Notes: generated by a model not told the origin, from the sequence alone. DNA of 64,000 nt from Sandaracinus amylolyticus (GCF_000737325.1 NZ_CP011125.1:9672001-9736000); one strand, 5' to 3'; shown: positions 52,249 through 61,520, counted from the first letter of the stretch. Numbers and translations: made by a program.

Positions 52249-52303
52249 AACCCTGACGAGCGCGCGCCGCGCGCGATCCCAGGCTCGGAGCGAGGAGGCC
52301 TCG

Positions 52304-53668
52304 ATGACCCATCGCATCCGATCGCTCGCGCTCCCGCTCGTGCTGCTCGCGCTCGCCACGACGTCGGCCGTCACGTCACTCGCGCTCGCCGAGCGCGAGC
52401 GTCACCACGCCGACGATCCCGACTCGCTCGCGCGGCGCGCGGTCGATCCCGATCCCGACGTCGCAGAGCCCGCGATCGCGTCGCTGCGCGCGCTCGGTCC
52501 CGCGGGGCACGCCGCGCTGCTGCGCGTCCACGCCGCGGCGATCACCACGCTGCGCGACGCACCGCCGCTCGCGCCCGACGACGCGACCGAGCGGCTGCGT
52601 CGCGCGATCGACGTGGTGAGCGCGCAGCGCGACGGCCACGCGAGCGGCCTCTACTGGCACACCGACCTCGACACCGCGCGCGCCGAGGCGCGCCGCACCG
52701 GGCGTCCCATTCTCTCGCTGCGGCTCCTCGGTCGTCTCGACGAGGAGCTCTCGTGCGCGAACAGCCGCTTCTTCCGCACCGTGCTCTATCCGAATGCGGC
52801 CGTCGCGCGCGTGCTCTCGGAGCGCTTCGTGCTGCACTGGTCGAGCGAGCGCCCCGCGCCGGTCATCACGATCGACATGGGCGACGGCCGTCGCATCGAG
52901 CGCACCGTCACCGGCAACAGCGTCCACTACGTGCTCGACGCCGATGGCCGCCCGATCGACGCGATCCCCGGGCTCTACGCGCCCGCGCAATTCACCGCCG
53001 CGCTCGAGCGCGGGCACGCCCTCGCGACGCGCTGCGCTCCGCTCGCGCGCGACGCGTTCGACACCTGCCTGCGCGACGGGCACGACGCCGAGCTCGCCGA
53101 GCTCGAGCGCAGCTGGGAAGAGCGCCGCGCGAGCGCGCCCGAGCTCCCGCTCTACGCCGCGCTCCAGCTCTCCGATCCCGGCGCCATCGACCAGGCGCGC
53201 GTCGCGGCGCCGAGCGCGCTCGTCGCGATGCCGATCACCGTGGGCAAGGCCGCGATCGAGACCCCGATGATGCGGCTCATGGCGCGCGACGTCGCGCGCG
53301 TCACCACGCCGCCGCCCATTCGCTGGGAGCTCGCCGCGACCGCCGACGTGCTCGACGCGCGCCCCGACGCGCGCACGCTCGCGCTGCTGCGCCTCAAGAC
53401 GGGGCGTCGCGACGTCGACGCGCTCGCCGCGCGCCTGGCCTCGGTCGCCGCGATCGACGGCGCGCGCAACGAGGTGACGCTGCATCGTCGCGCGCGCGGC
53501 CTGCTGCGCACCGCGCCCGGGCTCACCGTGCTCAACGAGCGCGTCTACGCCGAGCTCTTCCTCACGCCCGCGAGCGATCCCTGGCTCGGGCTGCGCGCCG
53601 ACGACCTCTGGGACGCCCTCGAAGTGCCGGCTGGCGCGCGGGCCGAGCGCCGCGAAGAGACGCGTTGA
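52304..53668 (+). CDS. Exported thioredoxin-fold protein
   Basis: A 454-aa protein with a signal peptide (to about 29). A helical HEAT-like segment (about 40-85) precedes a thioredoxin-like domain (about 115-235). The domain contains ARAEARRTGRPILSLRLLGRLDEELSC, then NAAVARVLSERFVLHW and YVLDADGRPIDAIPGLYAPAQFTAAL. The usual CxxC is replaced by ELSCAN, with one Cys, as in the non-redox or DUF255-like members. The C-terminal 200 residues are helical. Probably a target of the divergent two-component system. Function unknown. Confidence 0.65.
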   Translation: MTHRIRSLALPLVLLALATTSAVTSLALAERERHHADDPDSLARRAVDPDPDVAEPAIASLRALGPAGHAALLRVHAAAITTLRDAPPLAPDDATERLRRAIDVVSAQRDGHASGLYWHTDLDTARAEARRTGRPILSLRLLGRLDEELSCANSRFFRTVLYPNAAVARVLSERFVLHWSSERPAPVITIDMGDGRRIERTVTGNSVHYVLDADGRPIDAIPGLYAPAQFTAALERGHALATRCAPLARDAFDTCLRDGHDAELAELERSWEERRASAPELPLYAALQLSDPGAIDQARVAAPSALVAMPITVGKAAIETPMMRLMARDVARVTTPPPIRWELAATADVLDARPDARTLALLRLKTGRRDVDALAARLASVAAIDGARNEVTLHRRARGLLRTAPGLTVLNERVYAELFLTPASDPWLGLRADDLWDALEVPAGARAERREETR

Positions 53669-53671
53669 TCC

Positions 53672-53690
53672 GCGTGGCGCAGCGCCACGC
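53672..53690 (+). terminator. Gene-end hairpin
   Basis: A perfect 19-base palindrome GCGTGGCGCAGCGCCACGC starts four bases after the stop at 53668 and is preceded by TGATCC, as at 7684-7704. No T-run follows, so termination strength is uncertain. Confidence 0.4.
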
Positions 53691-53734
53691 CGCCCGCGTG
53701 ACGCCCGCGAAGTCGGGCGCTATGGTCCCCGACT

Positions 53735-54175
53735 ATGTCCGACCGCGATGCGCGCGAAGAGCTCAACGACCTGCTGAACGGCGCGGTCGAGGTGGCCGCC
53801 GAGATGCTCGAGCAAGAAGGCGAGTTCGAGCCGTTCGCGCTCGCGCTCCGCAAGGACGGCGAGATCATGCACCTCTCACCCGACGAGGAGGGAGAGGACG
53901 AGCGCGAGCCCGAGCAGGTCGTCGAGAGCCTGCGCAAGACGCTGCGCGAGTCGCGCGAGGACTATCGCGCCGTCGCGGTCGTCGCCGACGTCACGCTCGA
54001 GGACGAGAACGACCAGGCGATGACGGCCGCGATCCAGGTCGCGATGGAGCACGCGGCGGAGGAGCCCGTGAACTGCTACGTGCCGTACGAGTTCAAGGGC
54101 GAGGCGCTCGAGCTCGCGGAGCTCGTCGGCGAGCCGGGCGAGCGCGTCGTGTTCGCGGGGGATCGCCCGAACTGA
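53735..54175 (+). CDS. Small acidic hypothetical protein, 146 aa
   Basis: Very acidic protein (many Glu/Asp, for example DEEGEDEREPEQVVES). A helix comes first (ELNDLLNGAVEVAAEMLEQEG), then a strand-helix-strand pattern (FEPFALALRKDGEIMHL, YRAVAVVADVTL, AAIQVAMEHAAEE, VNCYVPYEFKG). The pattern resembles a small family of bacterial proteins of unknown function. No signal peptide or membrane segment; probably cytoplasmic. Function not recognised. Confidence 0.65.
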   Translation: MSDRDAREELNDLLNGAVEVAAEMLEQEGEFEPFALALRKDGEIMHLSPDEEGEDEREPEQVVESLRKTLRESREDYRAVAVVADVTLEDENDQAMTAAIQVAMEHAAEEPVNCYVPYEFKGEALELAELVGEPGERVVFAGDRPN

Positions 54176-54206
54176 TCGGCGCGAGCGTGGGGGGCACGCG
54201 AGAGCC

Positions 54207-55079
54207 GTGGAGCGAGGACGAGCAGTGAAGTCGAAGTCCGGATTCGACGCGGGTGGGGCAGTGGCGGCCGTGCGACGAGAGACCTCTCCTTCGAGTGAGC
54301 GACGCGCGCTGCGCGACGTGCGAGAGCCGGGGCCGCTCGAGGTGGCGCCCGAAGTGCGCGCCGCGCTCGCGCGGCTGCTCGCGCTCGAGGGACGGGTCGC
54401 GACGCTCGAAGGGCGCGAGGCGAAGCCGATCGATCCGCGCCCGACGCTCTCGCTCGAGGCGGTCGACACGCTCGAGGACTTCCTGCGCGCGCGCATCGCC
54501 GACGACGCGCTCGCGCTGTTCGCGGCGCGCGCCGCCACGTTCGATCAGTTCTCGCTCGCGCACGTGGGCTCGCGCTCCGAGCGCGCCTGGGACATGGGCC
54601 TCGGCAAGGGGCGCATCGTGCTCGGCGTGCACGGCAAGCACCTCGTGTGCATCGCGCGCCGACCCGATCCCGGCTTCGCGCTGCGGGTCACGCTCTTCGA
54701 TCCCGAGGACCGCACCGAGTCGGACGGCGGCTCGCTCGCGTCGTGGCTCGAGCGCGTCGTCGACGGCGTGATGGGCGAGATCCTCTCGGCCGGCGCGAGC
54801 GACGACGACGACGGCGCGGACGTCGACGTGACCGCGGTCGATCTCGATCTCGACCTCGCGCTCGACGAAGGACCGCGCGACTGGCAGCCGCACCTCGAGC
54901 GCACGCTCGTGCTGCCCGACAAGACGCGCGAGACGTCGGGACGTCGCGTGCACCACCCGCGCTTCGGCATCGGGGTCGTGCTGCGCTCGCTGCCCGAGAG
55001 CGACAAGCTCGAGATCGACTTCGGCGGCGAGCACGGCGTGAAGGTGCTGGTGTCGAAGTACGTGCAAGAAGTGGAATGA
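54207..55079 (+). CDS. Hypothetical protein with PcrA-like C-terminal Tudor domain
   Basis: A 290-aa protein. The C-terminal 45 residues (RRVHHPRFGIGVVLRSL, DKLEIDFGGEHGVKVLVSKYV) match the small SH3/Tudor-like module at the C-terminus of PcrA/UvrD helicases, which binds RNA polymerase. The first 60 residues include a coiled coil (EVRAALARLLALEGRVATLEG). The middle (85-215) is unassigned and contains an acidic Asp run (DDDDGADVDV). It may act on transcription or DNA, by inference only. GTG at 54225 (VKSKSG) is an alternative start; ten bases separate it from XdhC, so the two are probably one transcript. Confidence 0.6.
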   Translation: MERGRAVKSKSGFDAGGAVAAVRRETSPSSERRALRDVREPGPLEVAPEVRAALARLLALEGRVATLEGREAKPIDPRPTLSLEAVDTLEDFLRARIADDALALFAARAATFDQFSLAHVGSRSERAWDMGLGKGRIVLGVHGKHLVCIARRPDPGFALRVTLFDPEDRTESDGGSLASWLERVVDGVMGEILSAGASDDDDGADVDVTAVDLDLDLALDEGPRDWQPHLERTLVLPDKTRETSGRRVHHPRFGIGVVLRSLPESDKLEIDFGGEHGVKVLVSKYVQEVE

Positions 55080-55089
55080 TCTCGATCGG

Positions 55090-55935
55090 ATGATCGAGGT
55101 CACCGAAGCACTGCTCGCGCTGCTGCGCGGCGGAGGTCGCGGCGCGCTCGCGACGGTGACGCGCGCATCGGGCTCGACCCCGCAGCAGCCCGGCGCGCGC
55201 CTCTTGTTGCGCCCCGACGGGACGCTGGTCGGCACCGTGGGCGGCGGCGCGATCGAGCAGGCGGTGATCGAAGCGCTGCGCGAGTGCGTGCGCGACGGAA
55301 CGCCGAGGGTGCTCGCGCGCGAGCTCGGGCGCGATCTCGGCATGTGCTGCGGCGGGCGGATGGAGGTGTTCGTGGAGCCGATCGAAGGCGCGCCGCGCCT
55401 CGTCATCTTCGGCGCGGGCCACGTCGCGAAGGCGACCGCGGCGATCGCGCGCACCGTCGGGTTCGCGATCACGATCGTCGATGATCGCGAGGAGCTGAAC
55501 GACGAGGCGCGCTTTCCCGGATGCACCCGCGTGCTCGCGGAGCCGCGCGACGCGCGCGATCGCGTCGCGCCCACCGCGCACGACTGGCTGCTCGTCGTCA
55601 CCCACGACCATCGTCTCGACGAAGAGGCCCTCGATCTCTACGCGACGCTGCCCCACGCGTACCTCGGCGTGATCGGCAGCCGCCGCAAGATCGTGCGCAT
55701 CCTGCGGCGCATCCGCGCGCGGCGTGGCGCGCTCCCGCCGCTCGATCGCGTGTACGCGCCGGTCGGGCTGCGCATCGGCGCGGTGTCGCCCGAGGAGATC
55801 GCGGTGAGCATCGTGGGCGAGCTCGTCGCGCTGCGGCACGGAGAAGGAGCGGGCTCGCACATGCGCGCGCTCGAGGACGCCGCGATCCGACGCGCGCTCG
55901 ACTCCGACGAGCCGCTCTCGGACGACGAGCGCTGA
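55090..55935 (+). CDS. xdhC: XdhC-family molybdenum cofactor chaperone
   Basis: A 281-aa protein. The XdhC_CoxI domain is at the N-terminus (GGGRGALATVTRASGSTPQQPGARLLL, TVGGGAIEQ, LGMCCGGRMEVFVEP). The Rossmann XdhC_C domain follows (RLVIFGAGHVAKATAAIARTVGF, VVTHDH, LGVIGSRRKI, GLRIGAVSPEEIAVSIVGELV). XdhC binds and sulfurates the molybdopterin cofactor and inserts it into xanthine dehydrogenase. The molybdenum subunit XdhB begins at the right edge of this window, on the opposite strand and about 6.6 kb away. Confidence 0.9.
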   Translation: MIEVTEALLALLRGGGRGALATVTRASGSTPQQPGARLLLRPDGTLVGTVGGGAIEQAVIEALRECVRDGTPRVLARELGRDLGMCCGGRMEVFVEPIEGAPRLVIFGAGHVAKATAAIARTVGFAITIVDDREELNDEARFPGCTRVLAEPRDARDRVAPTAHDWLLVVTHDHRLDEEALDLYATLPHAYLGVIGSRRKIVRILRRIRARRGALPPLDRVYAPVGLRIGAVSPEEIAVSIVGELVALRHGEGAGSHMRALEDAAIRRALDSDEPLSDDER

Positions 55936-55949
55936 ATCCGCGCGCGCCC

Positions 55950-57863
55950 ATGCCCGTCGTTCGCAGCACCGTGCGTCTCTCGATCTTCCTCGCGCTCCTG
56001 CTCGCCGCGTGCGGCGCCTCGGCCGCTCACCCGAGCCGCCCGAGCGCGATTGCTCCAGGCCCAGCGCCCGCGACCGCGCCGCGCTTCGCGCCGCGCCTCT
56101 TGCGCCAGGCGCCCGCGAGCCAGTTCGTCTACTCGCGCATCGAGGTCGCGGGTGTGGGGCGGCGCGAGGTCTCGGCGATCGACGACGAGGTGCGGGTGTT
56201 CGATCCCGACACCGGGATCACGTGGGCGAGCGAGCGCTTGGGCTCGGTGTCGAACATCGAGCTCGATCCCAGCTTCTGGCGCGCGTGCGTGATCCTCGAT
56301 CGCGCGCGGGTCGGTGCGTTCGATCTCCGGACGCGCGAGTGGCTCTGGACGCGCGAGCTGCCGTACGCGGTGCGCGTCGCCGCGACCTCCGAGCTCTGCG
56401 TGATGCAGACCAACGAGGGGATGCGTGTGTTCGATCTCGCGTCGGGCGAGCCGCGGGCGCTCGACGTGCCGCCCTGGGACCTGTCGGTGCAAGGCCACGC
56501 GCACGTGCTCTGGTCGCGCGATCTCACGCGGCGCTACGACCGAGCGCTCGCGTTCTCCGCGACCGGACCGGCGTGGCTCGACACGCTGCGCGACGGCGCG
56601 ACGCTCGCGACGCGCGAGACGTTCTGGAGCAACTGCATCGACGCGTCGGGCGCGATCGATCGCATCGGTCTGCACGCGACCGAGAGCGAGGCGCGCCGCG
56701 CGCACCTCGCGCGCGCCCTCGAGGCGGACTGGATCGAGTGCGCGCCGCCGACCGGGCTCGATGGCATCCGAGAGGTCGAGGCGGAGCTGCCCGCGCCGTG
56801 GATCCCGCTGCCCGACGGACGGCTCGTGCATCACGGCGCGCACGGGCTCTTCCTGTTCGACTGGGCCGCGCGCACGTCGCCGGTGCGCTTGAGCGACGCG
56901 CCGGTGGAGCGTTATCGCGACGTGAACGGTCGCTCGCGCGCGATCGAGCCGGTGATCGGCGACGGATGGATCGGCGCGGTCGACGCGCAGGGCGTGCTCG
57001 CGCGCTTCGATCAGTCGGGCGCACCGCTGGCCCCGATCACGCTGCCGAGCGGGCCCAACGGCGAGTATCCACCGGGCTGGCAGGTGTTCGCCGCGCCGGG
57101 CGATCGACTGCTCGTGATCCGCGACGTGAACGGGCGGCGCGCCGCGTTCGTCTCGAGCACGCGCGGCTGGACGCGATCGCGCGCGCGGACGTTCACGGGG
57201 ATCTGGCAGTACGCGGAGTGGCGCGGTGATCACTGGCTGCTGTCCGATCCCCACGACGGCATCCAGCTCGTCGAGCCCGAGCGCGGCGCGGTGATCGCGG
57301 ACTTCACGCCGCCCGACGCGTACAGCCGCATCTCGCGCGCGACTCCGTCGCCCGACGGAGCGCGCCTCGCGGTGATCGTCGGGCCGTGGAACGACGACTG
57401 GGAAGGCGTGTACGTGCTCGACGCGCGCACGCTCGCGGTGCTCGCGCTTCATCCGAGCGAGCGAAGCCTCGCGGAGACCCAGGACGCGCTCGGGTGGGAC
57501 GCGCGCGGCATCGTGGTCGCGACCCGCGTCGCGGGGATCGTCGTCGGCCCGCGCTGGGTGCTCGTCGATCCCGAGACGGGCGCGCGGCGCGAGCTCGGCG
57601 TGGGATCTCCGCGCGCGTCGTTCGGACACCGCCGCAGCGACGCCGTGCACGTGTCGCGCACGCCGGAGGGCGACGCCCTGGTCGCGCCGCGCGCGATCGA
57701 CGAGGAGGTCGCGATCGTGTCGATCGGCGCCGACGGGAGCGGCGCGGTCGAGACCCCCGACGGCCGCGTGTGGTGCGAAGGTGCGTGCCCGCACTACCGC
57801 TGCATCGTCGACGTCGATCGGACCGCGCCGTTCGGTGATCCGGCGTGTGCGCCTGCGGAGTGA
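55950..57863 (+). CDS. Lipoprotein with beta-propeller-like repeats
   Basis: A 637-aa lipoprotein (LLLAACG, Cys21) with a Pro/Ala linker (25-50). The rest has repeated strands of the kind DDEVRVFDPDTGITWASERL, GAFDLRTREWLWTRELP and VYVLDARTLAVLALHPSE, suggesting a seven- or eight-bladed propeller. A C-terminal Cys-rich end (VWCEGACPHYRCIVDV) is likely disulfide-bonded. Begins 14 bases after XdhC. Function unknown. Confidence 0.65.
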   Translation: MPVVRSTVRLSIFLALLLAACGASAAHPSRPSAIAPGPAPATAPRFAPRLLRQAPASQFVYSRIEVAGVGRREVSAIDDEVRVFDPDTGITWASERLGSVSNIELDPSFWRACVILDRARVGAFDLRTREWLWTRELPYAVRVAATSELCVMQTNEGMRVFDLASGEPRALDVPPWDLSVQGHAHVLWSRDLTRRYDRALAFSATGPAWLDTLRDGATLATRETFWSNCIDASGAIDRIGLHATESEARRAHLARALEADWIECAPPTGLDGIREVEAELPAPWIPLPDGRLVHHGAHGLFLFDWAARTSPVRLSDAPVERYRDVNGRSRAIEPVIGDGWIGAVDAQGVLARFDQSGAPLAPITLPSGPNGEYPPGWQVFAAPGDRLLVIRDVNGRRAAFVSSTRGWTRSRARTFTGIWQYAEWRGDHWLLSDPHDGIQLVEPERGAVIADFTPPDAYSRISRATPSPDGARLAVIVGPWNDDWEGVYVLDARTLAVLALHPSERSLAETQDALGWDARGIVVATRVAGIVVGPRWVLVDPETGARRELGVGSPRASFGHRRSDAVHVSRTPEGDALVAPRAIDEEVAIVSIGADGSGAVETPDGRVWCEGACPHYRCIVDVDRTAPFGDPACAPAE

Positions 57864-57908
57864 TCTTCCAGCGCAACGCGATTCGGGCGAGAATGGGCCC
57901 GAGCTCGG

Positions 57909-58415
57909 ATGTACGACTGGATCCAGGGTCGACCCCCCGTGGTGCTGCGCGAATCGGACGTGGATCGCTGGCCCGGAGGCGACGTCGCGACGCAGCGGAT
58001 GCCGCAGTTCGCAGCGATCGGTGAGTTCGCGGGCAGCCAGGTGATCGTGCTGCGCGATCCCGAGCTCACGACGGTCGTCCCGCTCGAGCTCGGCGGCGTG
58101 CTGCTCGTCACCGCGGTCTACTGCGAGGGTGATCGCTCGCTCGACGGACACCTCGAGATGCTGCCCGTCAGCGGGTGGCACGTGCTGCCGCGGAAGTTCC
58201 GCGCGACCGGCGGCAACTACACGCTCTTCGATGGATCGCTGAGCGGCAAGGCGCTGAAGGACCCCGCGCTCCAGCCGAAGATCCTCGAGGAGCACGGCGG
58301 CGTGATCCAGTTCGCGCTCGCCGAGGGCACGTACGACGTCGAGTGCTTCGGGCCCTGGGATCCCGACGCGCAGACGTCGCTCTGGCTCACGCGCGTCGTG
58401 CGCAGCGCCGTGTGA
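57909..58415 (+). CDS. Hypothetical protein, 168 aa
   Basis: Predicted beta-rich cytoplasmic protein. It begins MYDWIQGRPPVVLRESDVDRW and later has VTAVYCEGDRS and VIQFALAEGTYDVECFGPWD. The start is faintly like immunity protein family 21, but the conserved residues of that family were not found, so that is not claimed. It starts 45 bases after the propeller gene and converges on the DUF1254 gene (stops eight bases apart). No function assigned. Confidence 0.55.
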   Translation: MYDWIQGRPPVVLRESDVDRWPGGDVATQRMPQFAAIGEFAGSQVIVLRDPELTTVVPLELGGVLLVTAVYCEGDRSLDGHLEMLPVSGWHVLPRKFRATGGNYTLFDGSLSGKALKDPALQPKILEEHGGVIQFALAEGTYDVECFGPWDPDAQTSLWLTRVVRSAV

Positions 58416-58422
58416 TCCGCGC

Positions 58423-61400
58423 TCACGCGCTGACGCGCGGCGTGGTGTGCCGGATCTCGCCGGGGCGCCACGTCTTGTCGAAGAACGCGCGCAGCGGGCT
58501 GTAGAGCCGGAGCAGCACGAACCAGCCCTTGCCCGGCACGGTCTGGATCCAGTTGCCCTCGGGCACGCCGTGCGGTCGCTCGGGCGCGAAGAAGACGGTG
58601 ATCGATCCGTCCTCGCGCGCGACCGCGGCGGGCGTCGGATACGCCTGACTCCCGGCGCGCGGGAATCGCTGCGGCGTCTGCAGCATCGAGCGCGTCTGGT
58701 TGTCGTAGAGCGTGAGCGACCAGAAGAGCCCGGCGGGGATCCCGGGCGGCAGCGTGAGCTCGTACGTGCTCGCGCCGTCGAACGGGTCACCGTCGGCGTC
58801 GTAGAACGCGCCGAGGTACTGCGAGCCGACGTTCTCGAGCCGCATGCACATCGCCGGCGTGATGCCGGTCGCGAGATAGAACATCTGCGTGCGCGAGGCG
58901 AGCGCGCGCGCGCCGGAGCTCGGGAGCTGCTCGACTCCGTCGCTCGTGATGCGCGGCGGCGGGCGGAGGAACTCGTATCCACCGACGAAGAGCGGATTCG
59001 ACCACGCGGAGCCCTCGCCGTAGTACCCGAATCCCTCGCTGGCGCGCGGCCGCACCGCGATGGTGCGCGCGGTCGCGTTCGCGATGACGATCGCCTCGCT
59101 CAGGATGCGCTGCAGTCGCTTGTCGGGACGGAACCGGCGGCCCTTCACGATCCCGATCGCCGCCGCGTGGCCGGCGATCTCGGGATCGAGCGCCTCCGCG
59201 GGCTCGAGCTGCACGACGGCATCGAGCATCTCGAAGAACGACTCGTCGTTGGGCGGGATCGTGCTCATCACGAGCCCCGTGCCCTCGACGAAGCGCGTCG
59301 GACGCGCGGGCGCGGCGAGCGCGCCGAGCGGTCCCTCGCTGCGCAGGTACGCGCCGATGCTGCTGCCGATCGTGCCGGCGACGTAGGGCTGGATCTTCAG
59401 ATCGCGCCGGATGCGCGCCGCTGCGGGCGCGGGATCGTCGTCCTCGAGGAACGCGCGGCCGAGCAAGAGCAGATGATCGGTCTTCGAGCGGAGCACGTAG
59501 AAGCCGCCCTCGGGCAGCGGGCCCGCGTAGCGCTCGGGCACGATCAGATATCGCCCGCCTTCGCCGCGATCGGGCCCCGACGTGCCGACGTCGCCGACCC
59601 AGCGGAACCACATGTCGTCGATCACGCCGAGCGTCCGCGCCGGGAGCTCGAGGACGAGCGGCCCCGCGCTCACGTCGAGCATCGAGATGAAATAGACGGT
59701 GTCGCAATTCGCGGTGAGGAAGAGCGACTGCGAATCCATCAGTCGCGAGAAGACGAGGACGTCGTTGTCGCGCACGCCGACGTCGAAGAGGCCCTGTCGG
59801 ATTGCGTACGTCGAGACCGCCTGGAGGCCATTCAGATAGGCATTCTGAGCATGCACGGAGTCGAGATGATCGTAGAGACGCGCGGCCGTCTCGGTCCTCG
59901 GGATTCCGTCGTGGAAGCGGAGCGTGCCGATCGCGCTCTCGATGGAGTCGGGCGTCGAGATCGAGCGCAGCGTCGCAGGCGAGATCGTGCGCGCGCGCGC
60001 CGGGGCGCGATCGATGCGCGTCGGATCGCCCGGCTTCCACGAGCCGTCGAACGCGGCGGGCTCGGGGCCGTAGATGCGCATGTAGAGGAAGAAGCCGGTG
60101 TCCGGCGTGGTCTGGATCCACGCGCGCTCACCGCCGGGCGGTGCGGTCGGACCGAAGTGGAGGCGTGCGAAGCCGTCGGGCCCGGGCTCGAACGTCCGTT
60201 GGAGCGAGCTCAGCACTGCTCGATCCTGCGGCGCGCGGACCTGCGAGCGTGTCTTCGAGTCGTACGCGGTGACCGACCAGAAGAGCTGCGCCGGCACCGG
60301 CAGCGGCACGCGCAGCTCGTAGGTGTGGCCGCCGTCGAGGTACTCGCCCGAGTCGTCGCGCGCGCCGAGGAAGTAGATCGATCCGCCGCCCGGCGCGCGC
60401 CGGAACATCGCGGGCGAGGCGCCGATCGCCTGCACGAACCAGCGATCGCGCGCCTGCAGATCGAGGTGGCTGCCCGACTCGAAGTCGGGATCCGCGGTCA
60501 GGCCGATCCACTCCCAGCGGCGATCGGGCCACACGAGGAGATCGGGGCGCCCCGCCGCGAATCCCTCGACGCGCATCTGATCGAGCCCGACCTCGGTCGC
60601 GAGCTCGAGGATGCGCTTCATGCGTCGATCGGGCGCGAACGGTCGCCCGCGCTCGATGCCGAGCGCGGCGAGCAGCCCGTACATCGGTCGGAACTCTTCG
60701 CGCGGCGGCTCCTGCTCGAGCACCGCGTGCAGCCTCCGCCAGTACTCGAGCTCGTTCTCCCAGCGCAGCGGAGACGTGTCGATGTCGCGATCCGACACGT
60801 CGATCACGCCGAGCGGTGCGTCGGGCCGCGCGTACGGATGGATCTTCACGCGGCGGAGCGCTTCCATCGCGCCCTCGGTCCCGCTCTCGCCGGGGATCGC
60901 GCGGAGCCCGAGGAGCGCTCTGCGCGTGGGTGATCGCGCGACGAGGTGATCGCGGGGGATCTCACCTGCGTAGTCGAGCGGGAGCAGGAGATAGCGACCT
61001 CCTTCGCCGCGATCGGGCCCGGGAATGCCGATGTCGCCGATCCAGCGGTGATCGTGATCGTCGACCATTCCGACGTAGGGCCCGGGCGGGAGGTCGATGA
61101 CGGTGGGCCCCATCGACTGGAGATCGAGCACACAAGCCGCGTACGGAGTGTCGGAGTTGACGGTGAACCCGACGTGCCGAGGGCCCGCGGCGAGCATCAT
61201 GATCGCCTTGCCGTCCTCCACGCCGGCCTGGCGATTTCCGTGGAAAATCGCCTCCATCGAGACGGTCGGATAGAAGAAGCGATAGGCCTGCACCGCACGC
61301 TGCAGATCCTGATCGTCGTAGACGCTCCGTGCGCCGTCGGACGTCGGATACTCGTGCTCGAGCTCGGGTCGCGCGGTGTGCGGATCCATGCGCGCCTGAC

Positions 61401-61425
61401 GAGCAAACCGCACGCCCAGGCGCAA
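58423..61425 (-). CDS. Tandem-duplicated DUF1254/DUF1214 protein
   Basis: A 1000-aa protein made of two similar halves. Each has the DUF1254 part with a conserved NSDTPY or NCDTVY (first half SDTPYAACVLDLQSMGPTVIDLPPGPYVGMVDDHDHRWIGDIGIPGPDRGEGGRYL). Each also has the DUF1214 part (LFWSVTAYDSKTRSQVRAPQ in one, LFWSLTLYDNQTRSMLQTPQ in the other, then AWIQTTPDTGFFLYMRIYGP or NWIQTVPGKGWFVLLRLYSP). The halves are about 12-475 and 480-985. Single-copy forms are about 470 aa. No signal peptide is obvious. The ATG at 61389 (MDPHTARPE) is an alternative start. Biochemical role of this family is unknown. Confidence 0.85.
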   Translation of the reverse strand: MRLGVRFARQARMDPHTARPELEHEYPTSDGARSVYDDQDLQRAVQAYRFFYPTVSMEAIFHGNRQAGVEDGKAIMMLAAGPRHVGFTVNSDTPYAACVLDLQSMGPTVIDLPPGPYVGMVDDHDHRWIGDIGIPGPDRGEGGRYLLLPLDYAGEIPRDHLVARSPTRRALLGLRAIPGESGTEGAMEALRRVKIHPYARPDAPLGVIDVSDRDIDTSPLRWENELEYWRRLHAVLEQEPPREEFRPMYGLLAALGIERGRPFAPDRRMKRILELATEVGLDQMRVEGFAAGRPDLLVWPDRRWEWIGLTADPDFESGSHLDLQARDRWFVQAIGASPAMFRRAPGGGSIYFLGARDDSGEYLDGGHTYELRVPLPVPAQLFWSVTAYDSKTRSQVRAPQDRAVLSSLQRTFEPGPDGFARLHFGPTAPPGGERAWIQTTPDTGFFLYMRIYGPEPAAFDGSWKPGDPTRIDRAPARARTISPATLRSISTPDSIESAIGTLRFHDGIPRTETAARLYDHLDSVHAQNAYLNGLQAVSTYAIRQGLFDVGVRDNDVLVFSRLMDSQSLFLTANCDTVYFISMLDVSAGPLVLELPARTLGVIDDMWFRWVGDVGTSGPDRGEGGRYLIVPERYAGPLPEGGFYVLRSKTDHLLLLGRAFLEDDDPAPAAARIRRDLKIQPYVAGTIGSSIGAYLRSEGPLGALAAPARPTRFVEGTGLVMSTIPPNDESFFEMLDAVVQLEPAEALDPEIAGHAAAIGIVKGRRFRPDKRLQRILSEAIVIANATARTIAVRPRASEGFGYYGEGSAWSNPLFVGGYEFLRPPPRITSDGVEQLPSSGARALASRTQMFYLATGITPAMCMRLENVGSQYLGAFYDADGDPFDGASTYELTLPPGIPAGLFWSLTLYDNQTRSMLQTPQRFPRAGSQAYPTPAAVAREDGSITVFFAPERPHGVPEGNWIQTVPGKGWFVLLRLYSPLRAFFDKTWRPGEIRHTTPRVSA

Positions 61426-61520
61426 CGCGCGCCGATCGAGAGCGGCACGTCGAAGCCCGAGGGCGCACCGCCACGCGATCGAGGTGACGACGCGCCGCAG
61501 CGCTCAGCGACGGAGCTCGG

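Noticed and set aside
57909-58415. Possible immunity protein 21 (Imm21) homologue
   Set aside because: Only the opening resembles the family; the conserved acidic/tyrosine motif was not found and no toxin gene adjoins it.
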